From positions 186,001 to 250,000 of the forward strand of contig NZ_JAPMLM010000058.1 in assembly GCF_026410195.1 (NCBI RefSeq): a DNA stretch of 64,000 bases. Reading direction: 5' to 3'. Positions within the stretch are counted from its first letter, which is position 1. Every line of letters starts with the position of its first letter. The notes below the pieces were generated by a model that worked only from the letters and a program-made list of their open reading frames with translations, was not told the origin of the DNA and did not search any database. The position numbers and the translations under genes were made by a program. Source of the DNA: Xanthomarina sp. F2636L. GTDB lineage: Bacteria; Bacteroidota; Bacteroidia; Flavobacteriales; Flavobacteriaceae. Shown piece by piece: positions 8,151 to 17,011 of this stretch.

Positions 8151-8850
8151 AATCACAATCTATTTCACCTTCAACCATTTCAACAACAGGAGTAGGAGAG
8201 AGGTAAGGTATACCTAATCCTAAACCGCGAATAATAAATAATAAGCCAATAATAACTACAAAAATGGGAACAGCTTTTTGAATACGTTGTTTGATATTGG
8301 CATTTAGAAATTTCCCTAGATAAATGGCAGTGGTCATTAAAGGAACTGTTCCTAAACCAAATAAAAACATATACAAACTGCCTTGTAGAGCACTTGTGGA
8401 TGCCAGAGATGCAAAAACGGCCATATAAACCAAGCCACAAGGTAAAAAACCATTTAAAAAACCAATAGTTAAAAAGGTGTCTGCCGACTTCTTCTTTAAA
8501 GCTTGTCCTAGACCAGACTTTACTTTAGAAATGAGCTTATAAATGGGTTTTGAGAAATTATATTTATTAAATATTCTTGTAGGTGTTAGAATAACTACAA
8601 TCATTAAAACTCCAATAGCGATGGATAATTGTTGTTGAAAACCAAATAGATATAAACTCTTACCAACAAGTCCAAATACAAGTCCTATAATGCTGTAAGC
8701 TAATAACCTTCCAAAATGATAGGTTGAAATTTGAGCTATTTTCTTAACCGAATTACTTCTGTCTACAGGCAACATAAAGGCAATGGGACCACACATGCCT
8801 ACACAGTGGAAACTTCCTAATAATCCTAATACAAGGGCAGACCAAAGCAT
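8149..8850 (-). CDS. TauE/SafE family membrane protein of the cbb3 cluster
   Basis: This is a polytopic inner-membrane protein of 233 residues with about six transmembrane segments. It begins with the family motif GSFHCVGMCGP (about residues 12-22) and has a second related half with NGFLPCGLVYMA. Proteins of this COG2836-type family are usually the last gene of cbb3 oxidase clusters in Bacteroidota and Epsilonproteobacteria. A role in copper or haem delivery to the oxidase has been proposed, since the Cys/His/Met motif could bind copper. It follows ccoH by 49 bases on the same strand. The exact substrate is not known. Confidence 0.87.
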   Translation of the reverse strand: MLWSALVLGLLGSFHCVGMCGPIAFMLPVDRSNSVKKIAQISTYHFGRLLAYSIIGLVFGLVGKSLYLFGFQQQLSIAIGVLMIVVILTPTRIFNKYNFSKPIYKLISKVKSGLGQALKKKSADTFLTIGFLNGFLPCGLVYMAVFASLASTSALQGSLYMFLFGLGTVPLMTTAIYLGKFLNANIKQRIQKAVPIFVVIIGLLFIIRGLGLGIPYLSPTPVVEMVEGEIDCD

Positions 8851-8899
8851 GATACAATTTTATGTTTTAATTTGAGTTAACGTATAGCTCTTCAGAGGT

Positions 8900-9346
8900 T
8901 TAATACATGATTTCTTTTTTAAACATATAATCAGAATCTTGATATTTCCAATCTACTTTAAGATTCCATCTGCCTTCCAGTAAAACCTTATTCTCTATAA
9001 GCATGGTATTATTGGTAATTGAAATAGGTAATTCAAAATCTAATTTTTTATTAGAAGTTCTGTATAAAAATACTGTTCCAGTAATGTCTTGAGTATCTAA
9101 GTTATCAGGAAAGGATATTAAAATACCATCTTCTGTTTTTTTGAAACTTATATTCTCAATCAAATTCTGTGAGTTTTTCTCTTTGTTTATCTCATCTTGA
9201 AAGCCTAACTCAGCTTTGTAATACTCTTCGATTACTAAATCATGATCGTACGTGCTATCTGTGTTTACTTTTATTATAAAATACATAATAAAGCTAATAA
9301 AGCAAATCATAGCAATTACGATACCTGTTCCCCAATTTATTTTCAT
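8900..9346 (-). CDS. ccoH: CcoH/FixH, cbb3 oxidase assembly protein
   Basis: FixH-family proteins help assemble and stabilise cbb3-type cytochrome c oxidase in the inner membrane. The 148-residue product has one N-terminal transmembrane helix (about residues 6-25), followed by a periplasmic domain with DSTYDHDLVIEEYYKAEL, the FixH signature in which Y-x-x-A precedes the beta-sandwich. The ATG at 9344-9346 is chosen rather than the upstream TTG. It begins MKINWGTGIVIA, as relatives do, and has GCAGGAA nine bases ahead. That ribosome-binding region is buried in a hairpin (9353-9369). It lies between ccoG and the SafE-like gene. Confidence 0.87.
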   Translation of the reverse strand: MKINWGTGIVIAMICFISFIMYFIIKVNTDSTYDHDLVIEEYYKAELGFQDEINKEKNSQNLIENISFKKTEDGILISFPDNLDTQDITGTVFLYRTSNKKLDFELPISITNNTMLIENKVLLEGRWNLKVDWKYQDSDYMFKKEIMY

Positions 9347-9352
9347 ATCTAC

Positions 9353-9406
9353 TTCCTGCAAAGCAGGAATTTCATTTAGTTAATATATTTCCTGTAAAAT
9401 CAGGAA
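9353..9406 (-). promoter_or_regulatory. Twin hairpins covering the ccoH ribosome-binding site
   Basis: On the minus strand TTCCTGC-TTT-GCAGGAA (9369-9353) ends six bases before the ccoH ATG, so the likely Shine-Dalgarno AGGAA is in its 3' arm. A second stem with the same arms, TTCCTG/CAGGAA, lies at 9406-9389. Because the arms are identical, the two hairpins can swap partners. It could be a translation switch or a dispersed repeat. Confidence 0.6.
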
Positions 9407-9480
9407 TCTTTATTTGTTATTTTTTAAAATACTTTCAACTTGTATTTGTCTCCTAAAGGGAGATGTAGCAATGAAGAAAA

Positions 9481-10905
9481 TTAATGATAACTTCTTGGCG
9501 CTAAAAAGTTTACTGTGGTAGTTTCAATTAATTCGTCGCCACTATAAACTTCAATAGTTAGTTTGTTTTTGTCTCCTTCCAATTCTTTTTTATCTATTTC
9601 AATGAACAAAGTGCCTTCGGCCATCCCTTGTTCAGGAACAAAGAAAGTATCAGAATTTGAAACTAACTTTATTTCACCCTTATATTTTTTAAGTCTAAAA
9701 TTTATGTTCTCAACAGGTTTTGTTGTTTTATTAATTAGCTTATAAGTAAATACATTACTAATTATATCACCTTCCTTATGTTCATACAATTGTCCAGGCA
9801 ATCTTAAAACACGTGCTTCAATATCATTTCTTAATGATAGCATACTAAAAAGAACGCCTGTTAAAACTAAAAGAACAGCTATATAGCCTTTCATTCTAGC
9901 AGTTATTTTGAACTTTTCTTTCTTTTCAATTTCATCCTCACTAGCATATCTAATCAAACCTTTAGGCAAGTTGATGCTTTCCATAATATGATCGCATTCA
10001 TCAATACAAGCAGTACAGTTTACACATTCTAATTGAGTACCATTTCTAATGTCTATTCCAGTTGGACAGACATGTACACACTGTAAGCAATCTATACAAT
10101 CTCCATGACCTAAGGCTTCTCTGTCTTCCCCTTTTCTAAATTTCTTCCTGCCGTTTTCTCCTTCTCCTCTTTTATGGTCGTAGGCTACAATTATCGATTT
10201 ATCATCTAAAAGTACACCTTGTAGTCTTCCATAAGGACAAGCTATAATGCATACTTGTTCTCTAAACCAAGAAAAAACAAAATAGAATATTGCTGTAAAA
10301 ATAATTAGAGGGAAAAGTGTTCCTGTATGCTCTAGAGGACCGTCTGATATGTATTGTATAAGTTTATCACTTCCAATTAAATATGCTAAAAACACATTAG
10401 AAATAAGAAAAGAAATGATTATAAAGATGAACCATTTTAAGCTGCGTTTTCTTATTTTTTCTGCATTCCATGGTTGATTATCTAAACGACGTTGTTTATT
10501 TCTATCTCCATCAATCCAATATTCTATTCTACGGAAAACCATTTCCATAAAAATAGTTTGAGGACAAATCCAACCACAAAAAATTCTTCCAAAACTAACT
10601 GTAAATAGAGCTATAAAAATAACCCCAATAATCATGGAGATTACAAATAGATGAAAATCTTGTGGCCAAAATGGAAATCCGAATATATTAAAGCGTCTCT
10701 CTAAAATATTAAATAGTAAAAATTGGTTACCATTAATTTTAATAAATGGAGCAGCAATTAAAAAAAGTAAGAGAACATAGCTAACTATTTTGCGATATTC
10801 ATAATATCTTCCACTTGGTTTTTTAGGATATACCCACGCACGTTTTCCATCTTCAGTTAACGTGCCTATGGTGTCTCTAAACGATTCATTTTCTGGAGTT
10901 TCCAT
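9481..10905 (-). CDS. ccoG: CcoG, cbb3 oxidase maturation cupric reductase (polyferredoxin)
   Basis: CcoG is an inner-membrane iron-sulfur protein that reduces Cu(II) to Cu(I) for cbb3 oxidase assembly. The 474-residue protein has the NapH/CcoG membrane motifs GRIFCGWICPQTIF and CIIACPYGRLQG. It also has two ferredoxin clusters: CIDCLQCVHVCP (about 260-271) and CVNCTACIDECD (about 282-293). A C-terminal beta-sandwich (about 370-474) completes the usual domain set. About five transmembrane helices are visible. It lies downstream of ccoP after a 92-base gap holding a 14-bp inverted repeat, and upstream of ccoH. Confidence 0.95.
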   Translation of the reverse strand: METPENESFRDTIGTLTEDGKRAWVYPKKPSGRYYEYRKIVSYVLLLFLIAAPFIKINGNQFLLFNILERRFNIFGFPFWPQDFHLFVISMIIGVIFIALFTVSFGRIFCGWICPQTIFMEMVFRRIEYWIDGDRNKQRRLDNQPWNAEKIRKRSLKWFIFIIISFLISNVFLAYLIGSDKLIQYISDGPLEHTGTLFPLIIFTAIFYFVFSWFREQVCIIACPYGRLQGVLLDDKSIIVAYDHKRGEGENGRKKFRKGEDREALGHGDCIDCLQCVHVCPTGIDIRNGTQLECVNCTACIDECDHIMESINLPKGLIRYASEDEIEKKEKFKITARMKGYIAVLLVLTGVLFSMLSLRNDIEARVLRLPGQLYEHKEGDIISNVFTYKLINKTTKPVENINFRLKKYKGEIKLVSNSDTFFVPEQGMAEGTLFIEIDKKELEGDKNKLTIEVYSGDELIETTTVNFLAPRSYH

Positions 10906-10922
10906 GACTTTAGATTAAAGAG

Positions 10923-10968
10923 TCAAGAATTAAGACATTTGGTTGGAAGATGTGGTCTTAATTCTTGA
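10923..10968 (-). repeat. 14-bp inverted repeat between ccoP and ccoG
   Basis: TCAAGAATTAAGAC (10923-10936) is exactly repeated inverted as GTCTTAATTCTTGA (10955-10968) with an 18-base loop. No T-run follows directly. It may act as a processing or attenuation hairpin inside the cco operon. The A/G versus T/C composition resembles the tracts at 21901-21979. Confidence 0.85.
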
Positions 10969-10997
10969 TTCTAATGATAATAAATAATAATTATTTT

Positions 10998-11873
10998 TTA
11001 TTCTTTCCAGATATCACCTTCTGCTTCTTTTGGTTTGGCAGGAGTAGTACCTTGGAATTGTAATATGTAACTTGATACTTGGGCAATTTCTGAAGGTTTT
11101 AAACTTTGTTTCCAGGCAATCATCCCTTTTCCATTTCTACCACCTTCAGAAATTGTTTTAAAGACGTTTTTAATACCTCCACCTAAGATCCAATATTCAT
11201 CCGTTAGGTTTGGTCCAATACCACCTCCTCCATCAGCTTGGTGACAAGCAACACAATTAACTTCGTATATGGATTTTCCATTACTTAAATCGGCAGCACT
11301 AGTTAAAAGTTCAACTGTATTGAAATCTACTAAATCTTTAGCTGTTTTTTTGTATTCTTCTAGAGCTATCTTGGCTTCAGCGTATTCGGTTTCTAATTCG
11401 TCGTATTGCGTGTAACCGTCAAATACTTCAAATCTTGCTAAATAAATGACAGCAAAAACTATAGACGCATAGAATCCATAAGTCCACCATGGTGGAAGAT
11501 CGTTATCCAATTCTTTAATACCATCGTAATTGTGATCTAAAACAATTTCGTGTTCTTCGGCCATAGGTTTAGAGCCTAAAGATTTTTTATAAAGAGATTG
11601 AATTTTTTCAATCCATTTAGAAGATTGAGGTTTTTTAGCATCGTATTTTGCTTTTCCTTCTTCATCTAAACTTTGATAAAGAATGTTACCTAAAGAGCTT
11701 ACTATGGCTTCAATGGCAACTAAGAAAAACAGAACAAATACATAAAACATTAGAACCATAGGATACTCTACAAAAGCAGGCATTCTGCCTGAATTAACAA
11801 AGTACTCTACGAGTGCAAAAATAATAAAGAATATAACGGGTACCCTTACCCATGATGGGATTGATTGTCTCAT
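10998..11873 (-). CDS. ccoP: CcoP, cbb3 oxidase cytochrome c subunit, with only one haem motif
   Basis: CcoP transfers electrons to the CcoO subunit of cbb3 oxidase. The 291-residue protein has N-terminal transmembrane helices (about 10-28 and 35-60) and another near 130-147 after a FixP_N-like DNDLPPWWTYGFY segment. One cytochrome c domain follows, with CVACH at 207-211 and a probable axial Met at 251 (NGKGMIAW). Classic CcoP subunits carry two CxxCH motifs; this one has one, and the space for the other is a charged helix. The start overlaps the ccoQ stop (ATGA). The single-haem form seems usual in this group, but that should be checked. Confidence 0.93.
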   Translation of the reverse strand: MRQSIPSWVRVPVIFFIIFALVEYFVNSGRMPAFVEYPMVLMFYVFVLFFLVAIEAIVSSLGNILYQSLDEEGKAKYDAKKPQSSKWIEKIQSLYKKSLGSKPMAEEHEIVLDHNYDGIKELDNDLPPWWTYGFYASIVFAVIYLARFEVFDGYTQYDELETEYAEAKIALEEYKKTAKDLVDFNTVELLTSAADLSNGKSIYEVNCVACHQADGGGGIGPNLTDEYWILGGGIKNVFKTISEGGRNGKGMIAWKQSLKPSEIAQVSSYILQFQGTTPAKPKEAEGDIWKE

Positions 11874-12055
11874 AATATTTGGTCTTTTTGGTTATCTAAT
11901 GGCATATCACTTACTTCTTTGATATAGTCTTTTTTGGCTGTGAAAACCCACCAAAACAATACAACAAAGAAGGTGAAAAATATCAGTAAGGAAATGATAG
12001 GGAAAATCTCAATTCCAGCTATACTATCCATATAATTTTTAGCAAATTTCAACAT
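11870..12055 (-). CDS. ccoQ: CcoQ/FixQ-like small subunit
   Basis: A 61-residue protein with one transmembrane helix (about residues 19-40) and the motif VVLFWWVFTAKKDYI. This matches the FixQ pattern of a membrane segment ending in W..F..K. It is the small stabilising subunit of cbb3 oxidase. It starts 6 bases after the ccoNO stop and its own TGA overlaps the ccoP ATG. The call depends on size, topology and position, which all agree. Confidence 0.85.
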   Translation of the reverse strand: MLKFAKNYMDSIAGIEIFPIISLLIFFTFFVVLFWWVFTAKKDYIKEVSDMPLDNQKDQIL

Positions 12056-12061
12056 GGTTTC

Positions 12062-14251
12062 TTAGTTTATAGTAGTTGTTTCGTCTAAATCTTGAACTTT
12101 AATATCTGTTCCTAATCGTTGTAAATAAGCAATTACAGCTACAATTTCACGATTACGCATTTCAATAAAATCTTCACCACCAGCTTCCTTGTCTGCTTCA
12201 TAGGTTTCAGCAAAATCAGGATCAGAATACAAGTTTTTCTCAATTTGTGTTCCTTGCTCTAACATGTGCAGTTGTGCATTTGCAATATCTTCTTCTGTAT
12301 AAGGAACACCAAGTTTAACCATAGCTTTTAATTTGGTTTCAGTATTCGACTTATCAAGTTCATTCTTTACCAACCATTGATAAGCTGGCATAATAGAACC
12401 TGAAGAGGTGCTTTGTGGATCGTACATGTGGTTTAAGTGCCAGTTGTCTGAATACTTTCCTCCAACACGGTGTAAGTCTGGTCCTGTTCGTTTAGATCCC
12501 CAAAGGAATGGATGATCGTACACATATTCTCCAGCTTTAGAGTATTCTCCATAACGTTCTACTTCACTTCTAAACGGACGAACCATTTGTGAGTGACATC
12601 CAACACAACCTTCACGAATGTAGATATCTCTACCCTCTAATTCTAATGGTGTATATGGTTTCACACTGGTTATAGTTGGAATATTAGATTTTACCATAAT
12701 GGTTGGTACAATTTGAACAATCCCACCTATTAAGATTGCAATAGTTGCATAGATAGTTAGTTTAATAGGCTTACGTTCTAACCAAGTATGCCATCCTTCT
12801 CCAGCAATACGTCTTTTTGAAACATTTTGTAATGCAGGTGCTTCTGCTAATTCATCTGTAACAGCAGAACCTTGTCTAATGGTTTGAATGACGTTATAAA
12901 CCAATACTAACATTCCTATTAAATATAACGTTCCACCAATAGCTCTCATCCAATACATTGGCATAATTTCAGTTACAGTCTCTAAAAAGTTACCATATAC
13001 TAAAGTACCATCTGGATTAAATTGCTTCCACATACTGGCTTGAGTAAAACCAGCTACGTATAAAGGTAAAGCATACATTATAATTCCTAAGGTGCCAATC
13101 CAAAAGTGGAAGTTTGCAAGACTTGTAGAGAATAATTTCGATTTAACTAATCTTGGTACTAACCAATATATCATTCCAAAGGCTAAAAACCCGTTCCAAG
13201 CTAAAGCTCCTACGTGAACGTGTGCAATAATCCAATCTGTAAAGTGACCAATGGCATTTACGTTTTTAAGAGAAAGCATCGGACCTTCAAAGGTTGCCAT
13301 CCCGTATCCAGTAATAGCTACTACCATGAATTTTAAAACAGGATCCGTACGTACCTTATCCCAGGCGCCACGTAGAGTTAATAACCCGTTGATCATCCCT
13401 CCCCAAGAAGGCATTAATAACATAACTGAAAAGGCAACACCTAAGTTTTGAGCCCATTCTGGTAAAGCAGAATATAACAAATGGTGAGGACCAGCCCAAA
13501 TATAAATAAAGATTAACGACCAGAAATGTATAATAGATAGTCTATAGGAATATACAGGTCTATTAGCTGCTTTAGGTACAAAATAATACATTAGACCTAA
13601 AAATGGAGTAGTTAAGAAAAATGCCACTGCATTGTGTCCGTACCACCATTGTACTAAAGCATCTTGAACTCCTGCATAAACTGAATAACTTTTAAAAGCA
13701 CTTACAGGAACTTCTAAACTATTAAAGATATGAAGTACTGCTACAGTAACAAAAGTTGCCAAGTAAAACCAAAGAGCCACATATAAGTGTCGTTGTCTTC
13801 TTCTAATCATAGTACCTATTAAATTGGCACCAAATACTACCCAAACCACTGCAATAGCAATGTCAAAAGGCCATTCTAATTCAGCATATTCTTTAGATGT
13901 AGAAAAACCTAATGGAAGTGTAATTGCAGCACCAACAATAATTAGCTGCCATCCCCAAAAGTTAATTTTACTTAATACATCGCTATACATTCTAGCTTTA
14001 AGCAAACGTTGTGTAGAATAATATACACCTGCAAAAATTGCATTTCCTACAAAGGCAAAAATAACGGCATTTGTATGTAATGGTCTTAAACGTCCAAAAC
14101 TTAACCAGGAAATACCGTCGGTTAAATTTGGGAATAAAAACATAAATGCTAGTAGTAAACCTACTATCATTCCTACAACACCCCAGAGTATGGTTGCGTA
14201 AAGGAAATTTCTAACGATTTTGTTATCGTAATAAAACTGTTGTACTTCCAT
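12062..14251 (-). CDS. ccoNO: Fused CcoN-CcoO, cbb3 oxidase catalytic and haem c subunits
   Basis: This is the catalytic core of the high-affinity cbb3 oxidase, reducing oxygen to water in the inner membrane. Residues 1 to about 480 are CcoN, with 12 or more helices. It shows [20 protein letters not shown], the AGPHHLLY copper/haem segment and [12 protein letters not shown], which carry the histidine ligands. A linker and one more helix (about 495-520) lead into CcoO, with CVGCHSQ at 549-553 and a Met ligand probably in [11 protein letters not shown]. The two subunits are separate genes in Proteobacteria; the fusion is known in Bacteroidota. The gene sits directly after ccoS (9 bases). Confidence 0.97.
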   Translation of the reverse strand: MEVQQFYYDNKIVRNFLYATILWGVVGMIVGLLLAFMFLFPNLTDGISWLSFGRLRPLHTNAVIFAFVGNAIFAGVYYSTQRLLKARMYSDVLSKINFWGWQLIIVGAAITLPLGFSTSKEYAELEWPFDIAIAVVWVVFGANLIGTMIRRRQRHLYVALWFYLATFVTVAVLHIFNSLEVPVSAFKSYSVYAGVQDALVQWWYGHNAVAFFLTTPFLGLMYYFVPKAANRPVYSYRLSIIHFWSLIFIYIWAGPHHLLYSALPEWAQNLGVAFSVMLLMPSWGGMINGLLTLRGAWDKVRTDPVLKFMVVAITGYGMATFEGPMLSLKNVNAIGHFTDWIIAHVHVGALAWNGFLAFGMIYWLVPRLVKSKLFSTSLANFHFWIGTLGIIMYALPLYVAGFTQASMWKQFNPDGTLVYGNFLETVTEIMPMYWMRAIGGTLYLIGMLVLVYNVIQTIRQGSAVTDELAEAPALQNVSKRRIAGEGWHTWLERKPIKLTIYATIAILIGGIVQIVPTIMVKSNIPTITSVKPYTPLELEGRDIYIREGCVGCHSQMVRPFRSEVERYGEYSKAGEYVYDHPFLWGSKRTGPDLHRVGGKYSDNWHLNHMYDPQSTSSGSIMPAYQWLVKNELDKSNTETKLKAMVKLGVPYTEEDIANAQLHMLEQGTQIEKNLYSDPDFAETYEADKEAGGEDFIEMRNREIVAVIAYLQRLGTDIKVQDLDETTTIN

Positions 14252-14260
14252 AATAGTTAA

Positions 14261-14449
14261 TTAGTCTTTTTTGGTTTTTTTATTTGTTAATTCTGTTTGT
14301 TCTTTTACTAATTCGTCTTCAAAAAGCATTCGTACCGATGGGGTATAGCTATCGTCGAACTGCCCACTCCTTACTGCCAAAATAAAGACAATAAAAAAGA
14401 AAATCGCAACTATAATGCTGATACTTAATAATATATATATAGCACTCAT
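14261..14449 (-). CDS. ccoS: CcoS, cbb3 oxidase maturation protein
   Basis: CcoS is a small inner-membrane protein required for inserting haem and copper into cbb3 oxidase. The 62 residues start MSAIYILLSISIIVAIFFF and contain the family pattern AVRSGQFDD, here with the second half SYTPSVRMLFEDE. It is the first gene of the cco operon and lies behind an Fnr-type promoter (14470-14515), with ccoNO starting 9 bases after its stop. Confidence 0.93.
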   Translation of the reverse strand: MSAIYILLSISIIVAIFFFIVFILAVRSGQFDDSYTPSVRMLFEDELVKEQTELTNKKTKKD

Positions 14450-14469
14450 ACCTACCTAGTGTTATGGTT

Positions 14470-14515
14470 CAAAATTACTTTTGTGACCGTTTTAAAAATA
14501 TGATTTTTATCATAT
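14470..14515 (-). promoter_or_regulatory. Fnr-type promoter of the ccoS-ccoNO-ccoQ-ccoP operon
   Basis: The perfect palindrome ATATGAT-TTTT-ATCATAT (14498-14515) contains the Fnr core TGAT-N4-ATCA, centre 14506.5. On the minus strand the -7 box TAATTTTG is at 14477-14470, centre 14473.5. The separation is 33.0 bp, placing the dyad near -41 from the expected transcription start. That is the position of a class II activator site. Confidence 0.75.
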
Positions 14516-14529
14516 TTGTTAATTTGTAA

Positions 14530-16905
14530 TCATTCTAATCTTCTTCCTAATAAATTAGTTGCAATAGTAGTAAAAACTACAATACTAATGGAACTTAAAG
14601 GCATTAAAATAGCTGCAATTACTGGTGCTAACTGTCCTGTTACTGCAAAATAAAGTCCAATAGTATTATAAAAAAAGGATAATACAAAACTCCATTTTAT
14701 AATTTTTATAGCACTTTTAGATGCCTGAATATAATTAAATAATTGATTAAATTTTGAGGCATCTAAAATAGCATCGCACGCAGGCGAAAACACATTTACG
14801 TTTTCTGAAATAGAAATTCCAACATTACTTTGCGCTAAAGCTCCAGCATCATTTAATCCATCTCCTATCATTAGAACTTTGGCTCCTTCTGTTTGATGAT
14901 ATTTAATGTACTCCAATTTATCGTTTGGTTTTTGATTAAATATTAGCTTTGTCTTCGAAGGTAATAATTTTTTTAGATTTTCTTGCTCTCCTTCATTATC
15001 TCCTGATAAAATAACCAAATCGTAATCTTTTTTCAATTTATTAAAAAGTTTTGACAAACCCTTTCTATAATTGTTGAAAAACGTATATTTTCCTTTATAA
15101 ACATTATTTGTACTTATATGTACTGCTGTATTTAGTACATTAGTATCTGTTGTGTTTCCCACAAAGCTAGCCGAACCAATTTTAATATTATTATTGTTGT
15201 GAGACCCTTCAATACCTTTTCCTAAGTGTTCTTCAAAATGATTTAAAGTAATGATATTATGTTTGTCTAAAATTTGATATAAAGTTCTGCTTAAGGGATG
15301 ATTTGAGCCACGTAGCGTATTTTTTAAAAGTATTTCTTCTGAAGCACTAAGCGCATCACCTTGATAGGTAGCATGACTTTTTTGACTGGTGGTTATGGTT
15401 CCAGTCTTATCGAAAATAATGGTGTTTATTTCTGCTAATTGCTCAACAACTGAAGCGTTTTTTACATAAAACTTCAGTTTACCAAAAATTCGTAATAAGT
15501 TTCCAAATGTAAAAGGGGCAGAGAGCGCAATAGCACAAGGGCAAGCTATAATTAAAACAGCTGTAAAAACGTTTATGGCTTTTGTAGGATCTGCAAACAG
15601 CCAATATGTTGTGGATATAAATGCAATGGCAAGAACAGTAAAAGTGAATTTTTTGCTAATAGCATTGGTCAGCGTTGTAAAACCGTCTTCTTTGTTTTTA
15701 CTAAACACATCGTTACTCCAAAGTTGTGTTAAATAGCTTTGTTCAACAGTTTTTAACACATCCATTTCTATTACACCAGAAGTTTGTTTTCCTCCAGCAA
15801 ATAGTTTATCGCCAGATTTTTTAGAAACCGTTTCAGATTCTCCTGTAACAAAACTATAGTCTATAGATGCATTTCCACTAATTAAAATACCGTCTACAGG
15901 AATTAATTCTTCATTTCTAACAAGTAGTCTATCTCCTTTTTTAATATCGTAAACCTGAATAGGAATTTCTTTACCTTCTTTAGTGATTTTAGTAACTGCA
16001 ATTGGAAAATAAGACTTATAATCTCGTTCAAACGATAAAAAAGCATAGGTTTTTTGCTGAAAAAATTTTCCAAGTAATAGAAAAAATATCAAACCAGTTA
16101 AACTGTCGAAAAATCCAGACCCATAATCGAAAATAATTTCAAAGGTACTTCTTAAAAATAAAACAGCTGCACCTAAAGCGATAGGCACATCGATATTTAA
16201 AATTTTAGAACGAAGACCTTTATAGGCAGAAATAAAATAATCTTGTGCCGAATAAAAAATAACTGGCACAGAAAAAGCAAACATAACCCAACGAAATACG
16301 TGTTTGTATTGTTCTAACCAAAATTCGCCAACTTCAAAATATTCTGGAAACGAAAGAAACATCACGTTTCCAAATGCAAAACCTGCCACCCCTAATTTGT
16401 AAATAAGAGATCTATTTACGTTGTCTTTACCTGTTTTAAAATCGTCTAAACTAATATAAGGTTCATAGCCTATAGCACTCACCAATAAAACAACGTCTTT
16501 TAAAGAGCACGTTTTTGAATTAAAAGTAATCCGTACATTTTTCTTTCCAAAATTAACTTGTGAAGAAGAGATGGCAGGATTCAGTTTGTTGAGGTTTTCT
16601 AATATCCAAATACAAGAACTACAATGTATGTGAGGGATGTATAAGGTAACAATTTGTGTATTGTCATCATTAAACTCAAGCAATTTTTCTATTATATTTT
16701 GCTGTTCTAAAAAATCGTATTTTCCTTGAATTTCTTTAGGTATGGCTCCTGGAGAATTTTGTAAATCGTAATAACAAGTTAAATCGTTTTCAGAGAAAAT
16801 CTCAAAAACGGTCTTACAGCCATTGCAACAGAAAGATTTTTCTTGAAACACAATGGCATGGTTATCACAAGAATCACCACAGTGGAAACATGACTTTTGA
16901 TCCAT
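14530..16905 (-). CDS. ccoI: CcoI, copper-translocating P1B-type ATPase
   Basis: CcoI moves copper out of the cytoplasm for cbb3 oxidase assembly. The 791-residue protein has an N-terminal Cys-rich region (CFHCGDSCDNH, CCNGCKTVF). A degenerate HMA domain follows with CSSC (about 105), then eight transmembrane helices and the copper motif CPC in ACPCAIALS. It also has the phosphorylation motif DKTGT and the hinge GDGLNDAGAL. The ATG at 16903-16905 (MDQKSCFHC) is preferred to the TTG at 16929. It is read from its own Fnr-type promoter, divergent from the regulator gene and upstream of ccoS on the same strand. Confidence 0.95.
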   Translation of the reverse strand: MDQKSCFHCGDSCDNHAIVFQEKSFCCNGCKTVFEIFSENDLTCYYDLQNSPGAIPKEIQGKYDFLEQQNIIEKLLEFNDDNTQIVTLYIPHIHCSSCIWILENLNKLNPAISSSQVNFGKKNVRITFNSKTCSLKDVVLLVSAIGYEPYISLDDFKTGKDNVNRSLIYKLGVAGFAFGNVMFLSFPEYFEVGEFWLEQYKHVFRWVMFAFSVPVIFYSAQDYFISAYKGLRSKILNIDVPIALGAAVLFLRSTFEIIFDYGSGFFDSLTGLIFFLLLGKFFQQKTYAFLSFERDYKSYFPIAVTKITKEGKEIPIQVYDIKKGDRLLVRNEELIPVDGILISGNASIDYSFVTGESETVSKKSGDKLFAGGKQTSGVIEMDVLKTVEQSYLTQLWSNDVFSKNKEDGFTTLTNAISKKFTFTVLAIAFISTTYWLFADPTKAINVFTAVLIIACPCAIALSAPFTFGNLLRIFGKLKFYVKNASVVEQLAEINTIIFDKTGTITTSQKSHATYQGDALSASEEILLKNTLRGSNHPLSRTLYQILDKHNIITLNHFEEHLGKGIEGSHNNNNIKIGSASFVGNTTDTNVLNTAVHISTNNVYKGKYTFFNNYRKGLSKLFNKLKKDYDLVILSGDNEGEQENLKKLLPSKTKLIFNQKPNDKLEYIKYHQTEGAKVLMIGDGLNDAGALAQSNVGISISENVNVFSPACDAILDASKFNQLFNYIQASKSAIKIIKWSFVLSFFYNTIGLYFAVTGQLAPVIAAILMPLSSISIVVFTTIATNLLGRRLE

Positions 16906-16931
16906 AAATAATTTGCTCTTTTTACCCAATA

Positions 16932-16975
16932 CAAAGGTTAAAAGATAGTAAGAATTTAGATATGATATTTGTCAT
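16932..16975 (-). promoter_or_regulatory. Fnr-type promoter of ccoI in the fnr-ccoI divergent region
   Basis: ATGAT-ATTT-GTCAT (16962-16975) is an Fnr-like dyad, centre 16968.5. On the minus strand AACCTTTG (16939-16932, centre 16935.5) matches the -7 box TAnnTTTG except at the first base. The centre distance is 33.0 bp, as in the other two Fnr-type promoters. The site also lies close to the start of the regulator gene at 17012, where it could allow autoregulation. Confidence 0.65.
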
Positions 16976-17011
16976 GTTTTGATTAATTTTACAAAACTTT
17001 AAAAAACAGGT

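Noticed and set aside
13251-14021. Plus-strand ORFs opposite ccoNO
   Set aside because: They are shadows of the well-supported ccoNO gene and show no family motifs.
16906-16929. TTG start for CcoI
   Set aside because: It would overlap the promoter -7 region; the ATG at 16905 gives the usual N-terminus before the Cys cluster.
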